Made by a program: the position numbers and the translations under genes
Shown here: positions 44,613 through 53,100 of the stretch, one piece after another
Position numbering within the stretch: position 1 is the first letter of the stretch
Layout: the number at the start of each line of letters is the position of its first letter
The notes under the pieces: model-generated
What the model saw: only the letters and a program-made list of their open reading frames with translations
Databases searched by the model: none
What the model was told of the DNA's origin: nothing
NCBI GenBank assembly: GCA_021568835.1
Contig: JAKGSH010000010.1
Span: 4,712,001 to 4,776,000, forward strand
DNA: 64,000 nucleotides
Direction of reading: 5' to 3'
Source: Streptomyces sp. Tue 6430
GTDB taxonomy: Bacteria; Actinomycetota; Actinomycetes; Streptomycetales; Streptomycetaceae

Positions 44613-45431
44613 ATGTCTGACGCCAAGGCGGACACGACCGCCAAGAAAAAGGCGGAGAACACGGCCTCGTCCCACACGCTTCTGGAAGGGCGGCTCGGCT
44701 ATCAGCTCGAGTCCGCCCTTCTGGTGCGTGCGCTGACCCACCGTTCCTACGCGTACGAGAACGGCGGTCTGCCGACGAACGAGCGGCTGGAGTTCCTCGG
44801 GGACTCCGTGCTCGGCCTCGTCGTCACGGACACGCTGTACCGCACCCACCCCGACCTGCCCGAAGGCCAACTGGCCAAACTGCGGGCCGCGGTGGTCAAC
44901 TCGCGTGCGCTGGCGGAGGTCGGTCGTGGCCTCGACCTGGGCTCCTTCATCCGGCTCGGCCGGGGTGAAGAGGGCACGGGCGGCCGGGACAAGGCATCCA
45001 TCCTCGCCGACACCCTCGAAGCGGTGATCGGCGCGGTCTATCTCGACCAGGGCCTCGACGCGGCCTCCGAACTGGTGCACCGCCTGTTCGACCCGCTGAT
45101 CGAGAAGTCCTCGAACCTCGGAGCCGGCCTGGACTGGAAGACCAGTCTCCAGGAGCTCACCGCGACCGAAGGGCTCGGCGTGCCCGAGTACCTGGTGACG
45201 GAGACCGGCCCCGATCACGAGAAGACCTTCACTGCTGCTGCCCGCGTCGGAGGCGTCTCGTACGGCACCGGCACCGGCCGCAGCAAGAAGGAGGCGGAGC
45301 AGCAGGCCGCCGAGTCCGCGTGGCGGTCCATCCGGGCCGCGGCGGACGAGCGTGCCAAGGCGGCGAAGACGGCCCAGGCCGTCGAGGCCACCGACGGCAG
45401 CAGCCCGGACCCCGAGTCCGCCTCCGCCTGA
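44613..45431 (+). CDS. rnc: Ribonuclease III
   Basis: This 272-residue double-strand-specific endoribonuclease has the catalytic signature NERLEFLGDSVLGLVVTDTL and the second acidic site DTLEAVIGAVYLD. A C-terminal dsRNA-binding domain follows (DWKTSLQELTATEGLGVPEY, SKKEAEQQAAESAW), then an Ala-rich tail. In S. coelicolor this gene is absB, a global regulator of antibiotic production. An N-terminal Lys-rich leader (SDAKADTTAKKKAENT) is typical. ATG 44613 follows GAGAGG. Confidence 0.96.
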   Translation: MSDAKADTTAKKKAENTASSHTLLEGRLGYQLESALLVRALTHRSYAYENGGLPTNERLEFLGDSVLGLVVTDTLYRTHPDLPEGQLAKLRAAVVNSRALAEVGRGLDLGSFIRLGRGEEGTGGRDKASILADTLEAVIGAVYLDQGLDAASELVHRLFDPLIEKSSNLGAGLDWKTSLQELTATEGLGVPEYLVTETGPDHEKTFTAAARVGGVSYGTGTGRSKKEAEQQAAESAWRSIRAAADERAKAAKTAQAVEATDGSSPDPESASA

Positions 45432-45514
45432 CGAACACCGACGACAGCACAACCAGCAGTACGAGACGAGCGCCCGCCCCCACCCGGAGGCGGGCGTTCC
45501 GTACGGGGGATCCC

Positions 45515-46399
45515 ATGCCCGAGTTGCCCGAGGTCGAGGTCGTCCGGCGCGGTCTGGAGCGATGGGTCGCCCATCGCACGGTCGCCGGCGCCGAGGTGCT
45601 GCACCCGCGTGCCGTACGCCGTCACCTGGCCGGCGCCGACGACTTCACGCACCGTCTCGAGGGTCACCGCATCGGCGCCCCCAGCCGTCGCGGCAAGTAC
45701 CTGTGGCTGCCCCTGGAGGACACGCCGCAGGCGATCCTGGCCCACCTCGGCATGAGCGGCCAACTCCTGATCCGGCCCCGCACGGCTCCCGACGAGAAGC
45801 ACCTGCGCATCCGGGTCCGCTTCGCCGACACCCCGGCGTCGGCGGACACCGACGCGGCGGGCACCGAGCTGCGCTTCGTCGACCAGCGCACCTTCGGCGG
45901 CCTGTCGCTGCACGACACCACCCCCGACGGGCTGCCCGACGTCATCGCGCACATCGCGCGCGACCCCCTCGACCCGCTGTTCGACGACGAGGCCTTCCAC
46001 CAGGCCCTGCGGCGCAAGCGCAGCACCATCAAGCGGGCCCTGCTCGACCAGTCGCTGATCAGCGGTGTCGGCAACATCTACGCCGACGAGGCGCTGTGGC
46101 GCTCCCGCCTCCACTACGACCGCCCCACGGCCGGTTTCACCCGCCCGCGCACCCTCGAACTGCTCGGCCACGTCCGGGACGTGATGACGGCGGCCCTCGC
46201 CGTCGGCGGCACCAGCTTCGACAGCCTGTACGTCAACGTCAACGGTGAGTCGGGCTACTTCGACCGGTCACTGGACGCCTACGGGCGTGAGGGACTGCCG
46301 TGCAGGCGCTGCGGCACACCGATGCGCCGGCGCCCCTGGATGAACAGGTCCAGCTACTTCTGCCCGCGCTGTCAGAGGCCGCCGCGCGTCTCGTCGTAG
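45515..46399 (+). CDS. mutM: Formamidopyrimidine-DNA glycosylase
   Basis: This 294-residue base-excision repair enzyme removes 8-oxoguanine and formamidopyrimidines. The catalytic N-terminal proline starts PELPEVEVVRRGL, the helix-two-turn-helix is IKRALLDQSLISGVGNIYADEAL, and the C-terminal zinc finger is CRRCGTP...YFCPRCQR. The 3' end overlaps the convergent HxlR gene by 28 bases. It closes the DUF177-rpmF-rnc-mutM run. Confidence 0.96.
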   Translation: MPELPEVEVVRRGLERWVAHRTVAGAEVLHPRAVRRHLAGADDFTHRLEGHRIGAPSRRGKYLWLPLEDTPQAILAHLGMSGQLLIRPRTAPDEKHLRIRVRFADTPASADTDAAGTELRFVDQRTFGGLSLHDTTPDGLPDVIAHIARDPLDPLFDDEAFHQALRRKRSTIKRALLDQSLISGVGNIYADEALWRSRLHYDRPTAGFTRPRTLELLGHVRDVMTAALAVGGTSFDSLYVNVNGESGYFDRSLDAYGREGLPCRRCGTPMRRRPWMNRSSYFCPRCQRPPRVSS

Positions 46400-46773
46400 C
46401 GTCCGCGGGACGCCAGGACCTCGTCCATCCGCCCCTCCACCAGGTGGATCAGGCCGAGCAGCCGCTCCGCGACCTCGTGGCCCAGAGGGGTCAGTTCGTA
46501 GTCCACGCGGGGCGGGTTGGTCGGCTGGGCCTCGCGGTGCACCAGACCGTCGCGCTCCAGTGCGTGCAGCGTCTGGGACAGCATCTTCTCGCTGACGCCG
46601 TCGACGCGTCGGCGCAGTTCGTTGAAGCGCAGCGAGCCCTCGTGCAGGGCTCCCAGGGTGAGAGCGCCCCAGCGGCCCGTCACGTGCTCCAGCGTGCCGC
46701 GCGAGGGGCAGGCCTTGGCGAACACGTTGTACGGGAGGTCCTGCTCCGGGGTGCGTTCCTGAATGCCGGTCAT
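46372..46773 (-). CDS. HxlR family transcriptional regulator
   Basis: This 133-residue winged-helix protein has the HxlR core CPSRGTLEHVTGRWGALTLG, RFNELRRRVDGVSEKMLSQT, LERDGLVHREAQPTNPPRVDYELT. The single Cys (ACPSRG, residue 22) is where redox- or quinone-sensing HxlR/QorR proteins carry their sensor cysteine. It is divergent from a flavodoxin-like gene with a perfect palindrome between them, so it most likely represses that gene. Its last 28 bases overlap mutM. Confidence 0.9.
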   Translation of the reverse strand: MTGIQERTPEQDLPYNVFAKACPSRGTLEHVTGRWGALTLGALHEGSLRFNELRRRVDGVSEKMLSQTLHALERDGLVHREAQPTNPPRVDYELTPLGHEVAERLLGLIHLVEGRMDEVLASRGRYDETRGGL

Positions 46774-46812
46774 GACTCAAGCGTACTCGAACACAGCGCT
46801 AACCGGCAGGTT

Positions 46813-46833
46813 GCACTAACTAGAAGTTAGTGC
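46813..46833. promoter_or_regulatory. HxlR operator candidate
   Basis: GCACTAAC (46813-46820) and GTTAGTGC (46826-46833) are perfect arms around TAGAA in the divergent promoter. ACTAAC/GTTAGT dyads are usual for HxlR/QorR regulators. A further half-site (GCTAAC) lies at about 46799-46804. Confidence 0.65.
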
Positions 46834-46907
46834 TTTCCTTTCGCTATCGGTGATGAGCTGCTGCGCCGCTCCGCCGACTCCCTCTACCTGCCCTCAGGAG
46901 GACGCAC

Positions 46908-47498
46908 GTGATCACCCCCGTTGTCTCCATCGCCTACCACTCCGGCTACGGCCACACCGCCGTCATCGCGGAGGCCGTCCGCTCCGGCGCCGTCCAGGCC
47001 GGTGCCGAGGCGCACCTGATCGAGGTCGACGCGATCACCGAGGACCAGTGGGCGGTGCTCGACCGCTCGGACGCGATCGTGTTCGGCTCGCCCACCTACA
47101 TGGGCACCGCGTCCGCCGCCTTCCACGCCTTCGCCGAGGCGACCTCCGCCCGCTGGGCCACCCAGGCCTGGAAGGACAAGGTGGCCGCCGGCTTCACCAA
47201 CTCCGGTTCCAAGAGCGGCGACAAACTGCACACCCTGCAGTTCTTCCAGATCCTGGCCGCACAGCTCGGCATGCACTGGGTCAATCTCGGCCTGCTCCCC
47301 GGCTGGAACAGCAGCACGGCCTCCGAGAACGACCTCAACCGCCTCGGCGTCTTCCTCGGTGCGGCCGCCCAGACGAACGTCGACGAGGGCCCCGAGGCGG
47401 TGCACAAGGCGGACATCGCCACCGCGGAACACCTGGGCCGCCGGGTCACCGGGACGGCGAAGACCCTCGCCGCAGGCCGCGCGACGCCGGCGGCCTAG
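46908..47498 (+). CDS. Flavodoxin / NAD(P)H:quinone oxidoreductase-like protein
   Basis: This 196-residue flavoprotein of the WrbA/flavodoxin group has the FMN phosphate loop SIAYHSGYGHTAVIAEAV and the FMN ring segments VFGSPTYMGTASAAF and GFTNSGSKSGDKL. It is expected to reduce quinones or FMN in the cytosol. AGGAGG lies 6 bases before GTG 46908. It is divergently controlled by the HxlR regulator, which fits a quinone or redox-stress response. Confidence 0.9.
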   Translation: MITPVVSIAYHSGYGHTAVIAEAVRSGAVQAGAEAHLIEVDAITEDQWAVLDRSDAIVFGSPTYMGTASAAFHAFAEATSARWATQAWKDKVAAGFTNSGSKSGDKLHTLQFFQILAAQLGMHWVNLGLLPGWNSSTASENDLNRLGVFLGAAAQTNVDEGPEAVHKADIATAEHLGRRVTGTAKTLAAGRATPAA

Positions 47499-47559
47499 CC
47501 GCGGTCGACGCCGACACCGACGTCGGCCGGTCGCCGTCGGCGTGCGGCCCGGGTGGGTC

Positions 47560-48795
47560 CTAGTAGCCGAAGTCCTGTGTCCACCAAGGGCCGCCGGAGC
47601 CCAGGTGGACGCCGACGCCCAGGGTCTTGAAGTCGCAGTTGAGGATGTTGGCGCGGTGACCGGGGCTGTTCATCCAGGCCTCCATCACCGCCGCCGCGTC
47701 GGCCTGGCCGCGGGCTATGTTCTCGCCGCCGAGGTCGGACATGCCGGCCTTCCCGGCGCGGTCCCACGGGGTCGCGCCGTCCGGGTCGGTGTGGTCGAAG
47801 AAGCCGCGTGCCGCCATGTCCTCGCTGAACCTCTGGGCGAGGCCGGCCAGCGAACTGTTCGCGGAGACGGGGCTGCAGCCGGCCTTGGACCGTTCCTCGT
47901 TGACGAGCTTCAGCACCTCGGCCGCGGCCTGGATCTCCGCCGAGACCGTCACCGGTGACGAGGACGGCTTCGACGGGGCCTTCGTGGCCGCCTCGGCGGG
48001 GGCCTTCGGCTCCTTCGTCGGCGTGGCCTTCGGCTTCTCGGCGGTCGGCGACGCGCTCGGCGACGCCGTCGAGGCCGACGGGGAGGGCTCGGTAGTGGGC
48101 TTGGCCGAGGCCGGGGCGGAGGGCGAGGCGGCACGGCCGGCGTCGCGGCTGGTCGACGTACTGTCGCGGCCGGTCTCCGCGGCGCCGGAGGTGCCGCCCT
48201 GCTCGGAGGCCGAGTTGGTGGGCGAGTCGGCTGCCTGGACCCGGTCGCCGGCGCCGCCGCCCCCGCCCAGTCGGTAGCTGTCGAGGCCGGGCACCACACC
48301 CGTGGCCACCGCGACCGTGCCGAGGGCGACCGCCGCGGACATCCCGAGCAGGCCGGTCTTGACCGGCGTCACGGCCTTCCGCCTGCGGCGGCGGCCCGCA
48401 CCGCCGGGGCCACCGGCACCGCGCGCCGGGCCGCGGCCCGGCGTGAAGCCGTCGGCCGCGAAGCCGTCCGACGCGAAGCCGTCCGACGCGAAGCCGTCCG
48501 ACGCGAAGCCGTGCGACGCGAAGCCGTCCGACGTGGAGCCGTGCGACGTGAACCCGTCAGGAGCAAGGACCGCGGTGTCCTCTGCGGCCGCGCGGTCGTC
48601 GTCCGGGGCGAACAGGTACTCCTGGCTCCGGGCGACCGTCTCGGCGTACGCCTCCGGGTTCAGGTAGGGCGCGATGCCCATGGTGGGGTGGTCGCCGCCG
48701 TACAGGTCCCGCCGCGAACGGCCTGCCGGGTACGGGCCGTCGGTGTGGCCGGCCGCCGTCGCGCGGCCGGCGGCGGAGCGTCGGTGGCGTCCCAT
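47560..48795 (-). CDS. Membrane-anchored CAP (SCP/PR1) domain protein with pentapeptide repeats
   Basis: This 411-residue protein has an unusual layout. It starts with a 140-residue cytoplasmic part whose residues 91-118 are tandem GFASD repeats, then a basic stop (GRRRRRK). One membrane helix follows (residues about 147-169, TGLLGMSAAVALGTVAVATG), then a Ser/Thr/Pro linker (SPSASPTAEKPKATPTKEPK) and a C-terminal CAP domain (LKLVNEERSKAGCSPVSAN, GENIARG, SPGHRANILNCDFKTLG). CAP domains of bacteria are extracellular and of unclear function. The short form without the N-terminal part is common. ATG 48793-48795 has GAGGAAGG upstream. Confidence 0.9.
   Translation of the reverse strand: MGRHRRSAAGRATAAGHTDGPYPAGRSRRDLYGGDHPTMGIAPYLNPEAYAETVARSQEYLFAPDDDRAAAEDTAVLAPDGFTSHGSTSDGFASHGFASDGFASDGFASDGFAADGFTPGRGPARGAGGPGGAGRRRRRKAVTPVKTGLLGMSAAVALGTVAVATGVVPGLDSYRLGGGGGAGDRVQAADSPTNSASEQGGTSGAAETGRDSTSTSRDAGRAASPSAPASAKPTTEPSPSASTASPSASPTAEKPKATPTKEPKAPAEAATKAPSKPSSSPVTVSAEIQAAAEVLKLVNEERSKAGCSPVSANSSLAGLAQRFSEDMAARGFFDHTDPDGATPWDRAGKAGMSDLGGENIARGQADAAAVMEAWMNSPGHRANILNCDFKTLGVGVHLGSGGPWWTQDFGY
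48445..48559. repeat. 15-bp tandem repeat inside the CAP gene
   Basis: About 7.7 units of GAAGCCGTCCGACGC (plus-strand reading) encode the GFASD pentapeptide on the minus strand. Units differ by one to three bases, often C/G changes that turn Asp to His. The period keeps the frame. Confidence 0.9.
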
Positions 48796-48939
48796 GTCCT
48801 GGCCTTCCTCGTCCAACTGGTCCGGGCGGAGTGCCCGGTCCGGGTGGAGTCCCCGGTCTCCTGGCGTCCGCCGGTGTCCGCGGGGCTCCCGTGGTCGACC
48901 GGCGCCGATGGGGCGCACGACTCCTCATGGTCAACCTGA

Positions 48940-48957
48940 CTCACTCGATCGAGTGAG
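48940..48957. promoter_or_regulatory. 18-bp perfect palindrome between the CAP gene and acyP
   Basis: CTCACTCGATCGAGTGAG is self-complementary over all 18 bases. It lies 145 bases upstream of the CAP gene start and 80 bases upstream of acyP. Such long uninterrupted dyads are usually TetR- or GntR-type operators. No regulator gene is adjacent, so a distant factor is needed. Confidence 0.6.
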
Positions 48958-49036
48958 ATTCATTGGGTCGGGACGGTACCGCATGCCGCTGGGAGAGGAA
49001 GTGTCCCGAGTGGCATCGCCTGGTTAGGTTGCCTCC

Positions 49037-49318
49037 ATGAGCGAGGATGTACGGCTGGTCGCCTGGGTGCGCGGACGCGTCCAGGGTGTGGGTTTCCGCT
49101 GGTTCACGCGGGCGAAGGCGCTGGAGATCGGCGGCCTGAGTGGTTTTGCTCTCAATTTGGCCGACGGACGGGTCCAGGTGGTCGCCGAGGGCTCCCGGAA
49201 GGGCTGCGAAGGGCTGCTCGACTGGCTCCAGGGTGACGACACGCCCGGACACGTGGACGGAGTCACAGAGATATGGGACACACCCCGCGGCGGTTACGAC
49301 GGCTTCGCGATCCGCTGA
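49037..49318 (+). CDS. acyP: Acylphosphatase
   Basis: This 93-residue protein has the acylphosphatase core VAWVRGRVQGVGFRWFTRAK with the phosphate-binding Arg (GFR, residue 21) and the catalytic Asn in SGFALNLADGRVQVVAEGSR. It hydrolyses acyl phosphates such as acetyl phosphate or 1,3-bisphosphoglycerate. It is the first gene of the block leading to smc. ATG 49037 has only a weak upstream site. Confidence 0.94.
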   Translation: MSEDVRLVAWVRGRVQGVGFRWFTRAKALEIGGLSGFALNLADGRVQVVAEGSRKGCEGLLDWLQGDDTPGHVDGVTEIWDTPRGGYDGFAIR

Positions 49319-49695
49319 CGATCGCGCGCGGAAACCGCACCACGGAAGCGGAAGGGGCGCCACCGGCAGCCGTGCCCGGGAGAAAGGAGCAGGTGGTGCC
49401 GAGAATCGCTTGCGTCGGCAGGCTCCGCACGCAAGGATGATCGCCACGCCCCGAGGGTCCCGAGGAGCCGTCGCGCCGCCGTTCCGTGCCGCGCACGCCA
49501 GGGTTGCCCGCCGATACGGGGCGTGATCGTGTTGACCGTCAAACTTTTTGGTGAGACGCTGAAAGCACCCCGCGCACCTAGCTGTTTGGCATGGATGAAC
49601 GGCAACACCAGCAAGATCCGGTCAACACCGCGGGTGCGAATCCCTCACGACCCACACCGCTTCGGTCGGTCACTCATTGTGGAGGACCATCCATC
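49319..49695. other. Region between acyP and the small coiled-coil gene
   Basis: These 377 bases have no supported gene. A TTGAC-C-GTCAA dyad lies at about 49533-49543, followed by an AT-rich stretch (AAACTTTTTGG), and is the most promoter-like part. About 150 bases of leader would then precede the small gene. Confidence 0.45.
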
Positions 49696-49899
49696 ATGGC
49701 AAAGGCGCTTCTCGGTTACGTCGGCGGCTCCGACCCGCGACTCCTCGCCGAGATGCGACGGCTCCAGCAGCGCGTCCAGGACCTGGAAAACGAGCTCGGA
49801 CGGATCCAGGCCGAGAACGACGCTCTGACGGCTGCCGCGTCTCACGACAGGTTCATGGAGAGCATCGACGCACACCAGGCGGAGCCTGCACTCACCTGA
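49696..49899 (+). CDS. Small coiled-coil protein upstream of smc
   Basis: This 67-residue protein (MAKALLGYVGGSDPRLLAEM...) has a hydrophobic start and then leucine heptads (RRLQQRVQDLENELGRIQAE). It reads as a short parallel coiled coil with a flexible acidic end. GGAGG lies 10 bases before ATG 49696, and a strong terminator follows at 49983, so it is a single-gene transcript. I recall the same small gene at this place in other Streptomyces. Its function is unknown. Confidence 0.82.
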   Translation: MAKALLGYVGGSDPRLLAEMRRLQQRVQDLENELGRIQAENDALTAAASHDRFMESIDAHQAEPALT

Positions 49900-49982
49900 C
49901 CGCTGCACTGCTCCACAACAGCAAACGCAGTGGTCGGGCGGCTCATGAAACCGCGTCGGACCGCTAAGTCTGCAGAGTCTGC

Positions 49983-50014
49983 AAGGGACGCTTCGGCGTC
50001 CCTTCTTTCTTTCC
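49983..50014 (+). terminator. Intrinsic terminator before smc
   Basis: AAGGGACGC and GCGTCCCTT form a 9-bp stem closed by a TTCG tetraloop and followed by CTTTCTTTCC, one of the few T-rich tails in the window. Confidence 0.9.
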
Positions 50015-50108
50015 CCCCGGGCGTCGTTTCACCGCTCTCCACGTCTGGTCTGCCCTGCGCCCTCCTGGGTGAAACCGCGGGTTCATGGAGTGAGACATCA
50101 CCGGACGG

Positions 50109-50114
50109 TAAAAT
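50109..50114 (+). promoter_or_regulatory. Candidate -10 element of a leaderless smc transcript
   Basis: TAAAAT lies 8 bases before the smc GTG with no ribosome site in between. Transcription would start at or next to the GTG. The -35 (TGGAGT, 17 bases upstream) is weak. Confidence 0.45.
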
Positions 50115-50122
50115 CCAGCGGC

Positions 50123-53100
50123 GTGCACCTCAAGGCCCTGACCCTCCGAGGGTTCAAGTCGTTCGCCTCCGCGACCACACTCCGGTTCGAACCGGGCATC
50201 ACGTGTGTCGTCGGGCCCAACGGCTCGGGCAAGTCCAACGTCGTGGACGCGCTCAGCTGGGTCATGGGCGAGCAGGGCGCCAAGTCGCTGCGCGGCGGCA
50301 AGATGGAGGACGTCATCTTCGCCGGCACCACCGGCCGCCCCCCGCTGGGCCGCGCAGAGGTGTCCCTCACCATCGACAACTCCGACGGGGCCCTGCCCAT
50401 CGAGTACGCCGAGGTCACCATCACGCGGATCATGTTCCGCAACGGCGGTAGCGAGTACCAGATCAACGGCGACACCTGCCGGCTCCTCGACATCCAGGAC
50501 CTGCTGTCCGACTCCGGGATCGGCCGCGAGATGCACGTCATCGTCGGCCAGGGCCAGCTCGACTCCGTGCTGCACGCCGACCCGATGGGCCGCCGCGCGT
50601 TCATCGAGGAGGCCGCCGGCGTCCTCAAGCACCGCAAGCGCAAGGAGAAGGCGCTCCGGAAACTGGACGCGATGCGGGCCAACCTCGCGCGCGTGCAGGA
50701 CCTGACGGACGAACTGCGCAGACAGCTCAAGCCGCTGGGCCGGCAGGCCGCCGTCGCCCGCCGCGCCGCCGTCATCCAGGCCGACCTGCGCGACGCCCGC
50801 CTGCGCCTCCTCGCCGACGATCTCGTACGGCTGCGCGAGGCGCTCACCGCGGAGATCGCCGACGAGGCCGCCCTCAAGGAACGCAAGGACGCCACCGAGC
50901 GGGAACTGCGCGAGGCCCTCCGGCACGAGGCCCTGCTGGAGGACGAGGTCCGGCGGCTCGCTCCCCGGCTCCAGCGGGCCCAGCAGACCTGGTACGAGCT
51001 GTCCCAGCTCGCCGAACGCGTCCGCGGCACGGTCTCGCTGGCCGATGCCCGCGTGAAGAGCGCCACCTCCGCGCCGGTCGACGAGCGGCGCGGCCGCGAC
51101 CCCGAGGACCTGGAGCGCGAGGCCGCCCGCGTCCGCGAGCAGGAGGCGGAACTGGAGGCCGCCCTCGAAGCGGCCCAGCACGCCCTCGACGACACCGTCT
51201 CCCACCGCGCCGATCTGGAGCGGGAACTGGCCGCCGAGGAACGGCGCCTGAAGGACGTCGCCCGCGCGATCGCCGACCGGCGCGAGGGACTCGCCCGGCT
51301 GCACGGCCAGGCCAACGCCGCCCGTTCCCGCGCCACCTCCGCCCAGGCCGAGATCGACCGCCTGGCCGCTGCCCGCGACGAGGCGCAGGAACGGGCGGTC
51401 ACGGCACAGGAGGAGTACGAGGCCCTGAAGGCGGAGGTCGACGGGCTGGACGCGGGCGATCAGGAACTGGGCGAGCGGCACGACGAGGCCAGGCGCCGGC
51501 TCGCCGAGGCCGAGGCCGCCCAGAGCGCCGCCCGCGACGCGCTCACCGCGGCCGAACGCCGGCACGCCGCCACCCAGGCCCGCCACGAGGCCCTCGCCAT
51601 GGGCCTGCGCCGCAAGGACGGCACGGGCGTGCTCCTCGACGCGAAGGACCGGCTCACCGGCCTGCTCGGCCCCGCCGCGGAACTCCTCACCGTCGCCCCC
51701 GGACACGAGGTCCCGCTCGCCGCGGCCCTCGGCGCCGCCGCGGACGCCCTCGCCGTCACCACCCCGTCCGCCGCCGCCGAGGCCATCCGCCTCCTGCGCA
51801 AGCAGGACGCGGGCCGGGCGGCCCTCCTGCTGGCGGGCACGCCGCAGGAACCGCCCGCGGGGCCCGTGGCCGCCGGCCCGGCGGAACGTCCCGGAGCCGG
51901 ACCCGCCGGCGGCACGCCGGTCCCGGCGGGAGCCACGGCTGCCGTCGCCGGGGCCGTGGGGCCCGCCGGGACCGGCCCCCTCTTCGCCGCCGACCTGGTC
52001 CGTGCCCCCGCCGCGCTGGTGCCCGCCGTACGGCGGCTGCTGCGGGGCGTGGTCGTCGTCGGGACGCTGGAGGACGCCGAGGAGCTGGTCCACGCGTGGC
52101 CCGAACTGACCGCCGTCACCGCCGAGGGTGATCTGCTCGGCGCGCACTTCGCGCAGGGCGGGTCCGCCGGGGCGCCCAGTCTGCTGGAGGTGCAGGCCTC
52201 CGTCGACGAGGCCGCGGCCGAGCTGGAGGAGCTGGCGGTGCGGTGCGAGGAGCTGGCCGGGGCGCAGCGGGCGGCGGATGGGCGGCGTCGGGAGTGCGTC
52301 GCCCTGGTCGAGGAGCTGGGGGAGCGGCGACGGGCCGCCGACCGGGAGAAGTCGGCGGTCGCCCAGCAGCTCGGGCGGCTCGCCGGACAGGCCCGCGGTG
52401 CCGCCGGGGAGGCCGAGAGGTCCGCCGCCGCGGCCGCCCGTGCGCAGGACGCGCTCGACCGGGCCGTGGCGGAGGCCGAGGAACTGGCCGAGCGGCTGGC
52501 CGTCGCCGAGGAGATGCCGGTGGAGGAGGAGCCCGACACCTCCGTGCGGGACCGGCTCGCCGCCGACGGGGCGAACGCGCGGCAGACCGAGATGGAGGCG
52601 CGTCTCCAGGTCCGCACGCACGAGGAGCGGGTCAAGGGGCTCGCCGGGCGGGCGGACTCGCTGGACCGGGCCGCGCGGGCGGAGCGTGAGGCACGCGCGC
52701 GTGCCGAGCAGCGCCGGGCCCGGCTGCGGCACGAGGCGGCCGTCGCGGAGGCCGTCGCCGCCGGTGCGCGGCAGCTGCTCGCGCACGTCGAGGTGTCGCT
52801 CGGCCGGGCCGAGCGGGAGCGGACCGCCGCCGACGCCGCCAAGGCGCGGCGGGAGCAGGAGCTGGCCGCCGCGCGGACCGCCGGGCGCGACCTCAAGGCG
52901 GAACTCGACAAGCTGACGGACTCGGTCCACCGGGGAGAGGTGCTCGGCGCGGAGAAGCGGCTGCGGATCGAGCAGTTGGAGACGAAGGCGCTCGAGGAGC
53001 TGGGCGTCGAGCCGGCGGCACTGGTCTCCGAGTACGGTCCGCGCCTGCCGGTGCCGCCCTCGCCGCCCGCCGAGGGCGAGGCGCTGCCGGAGGACCCCGA

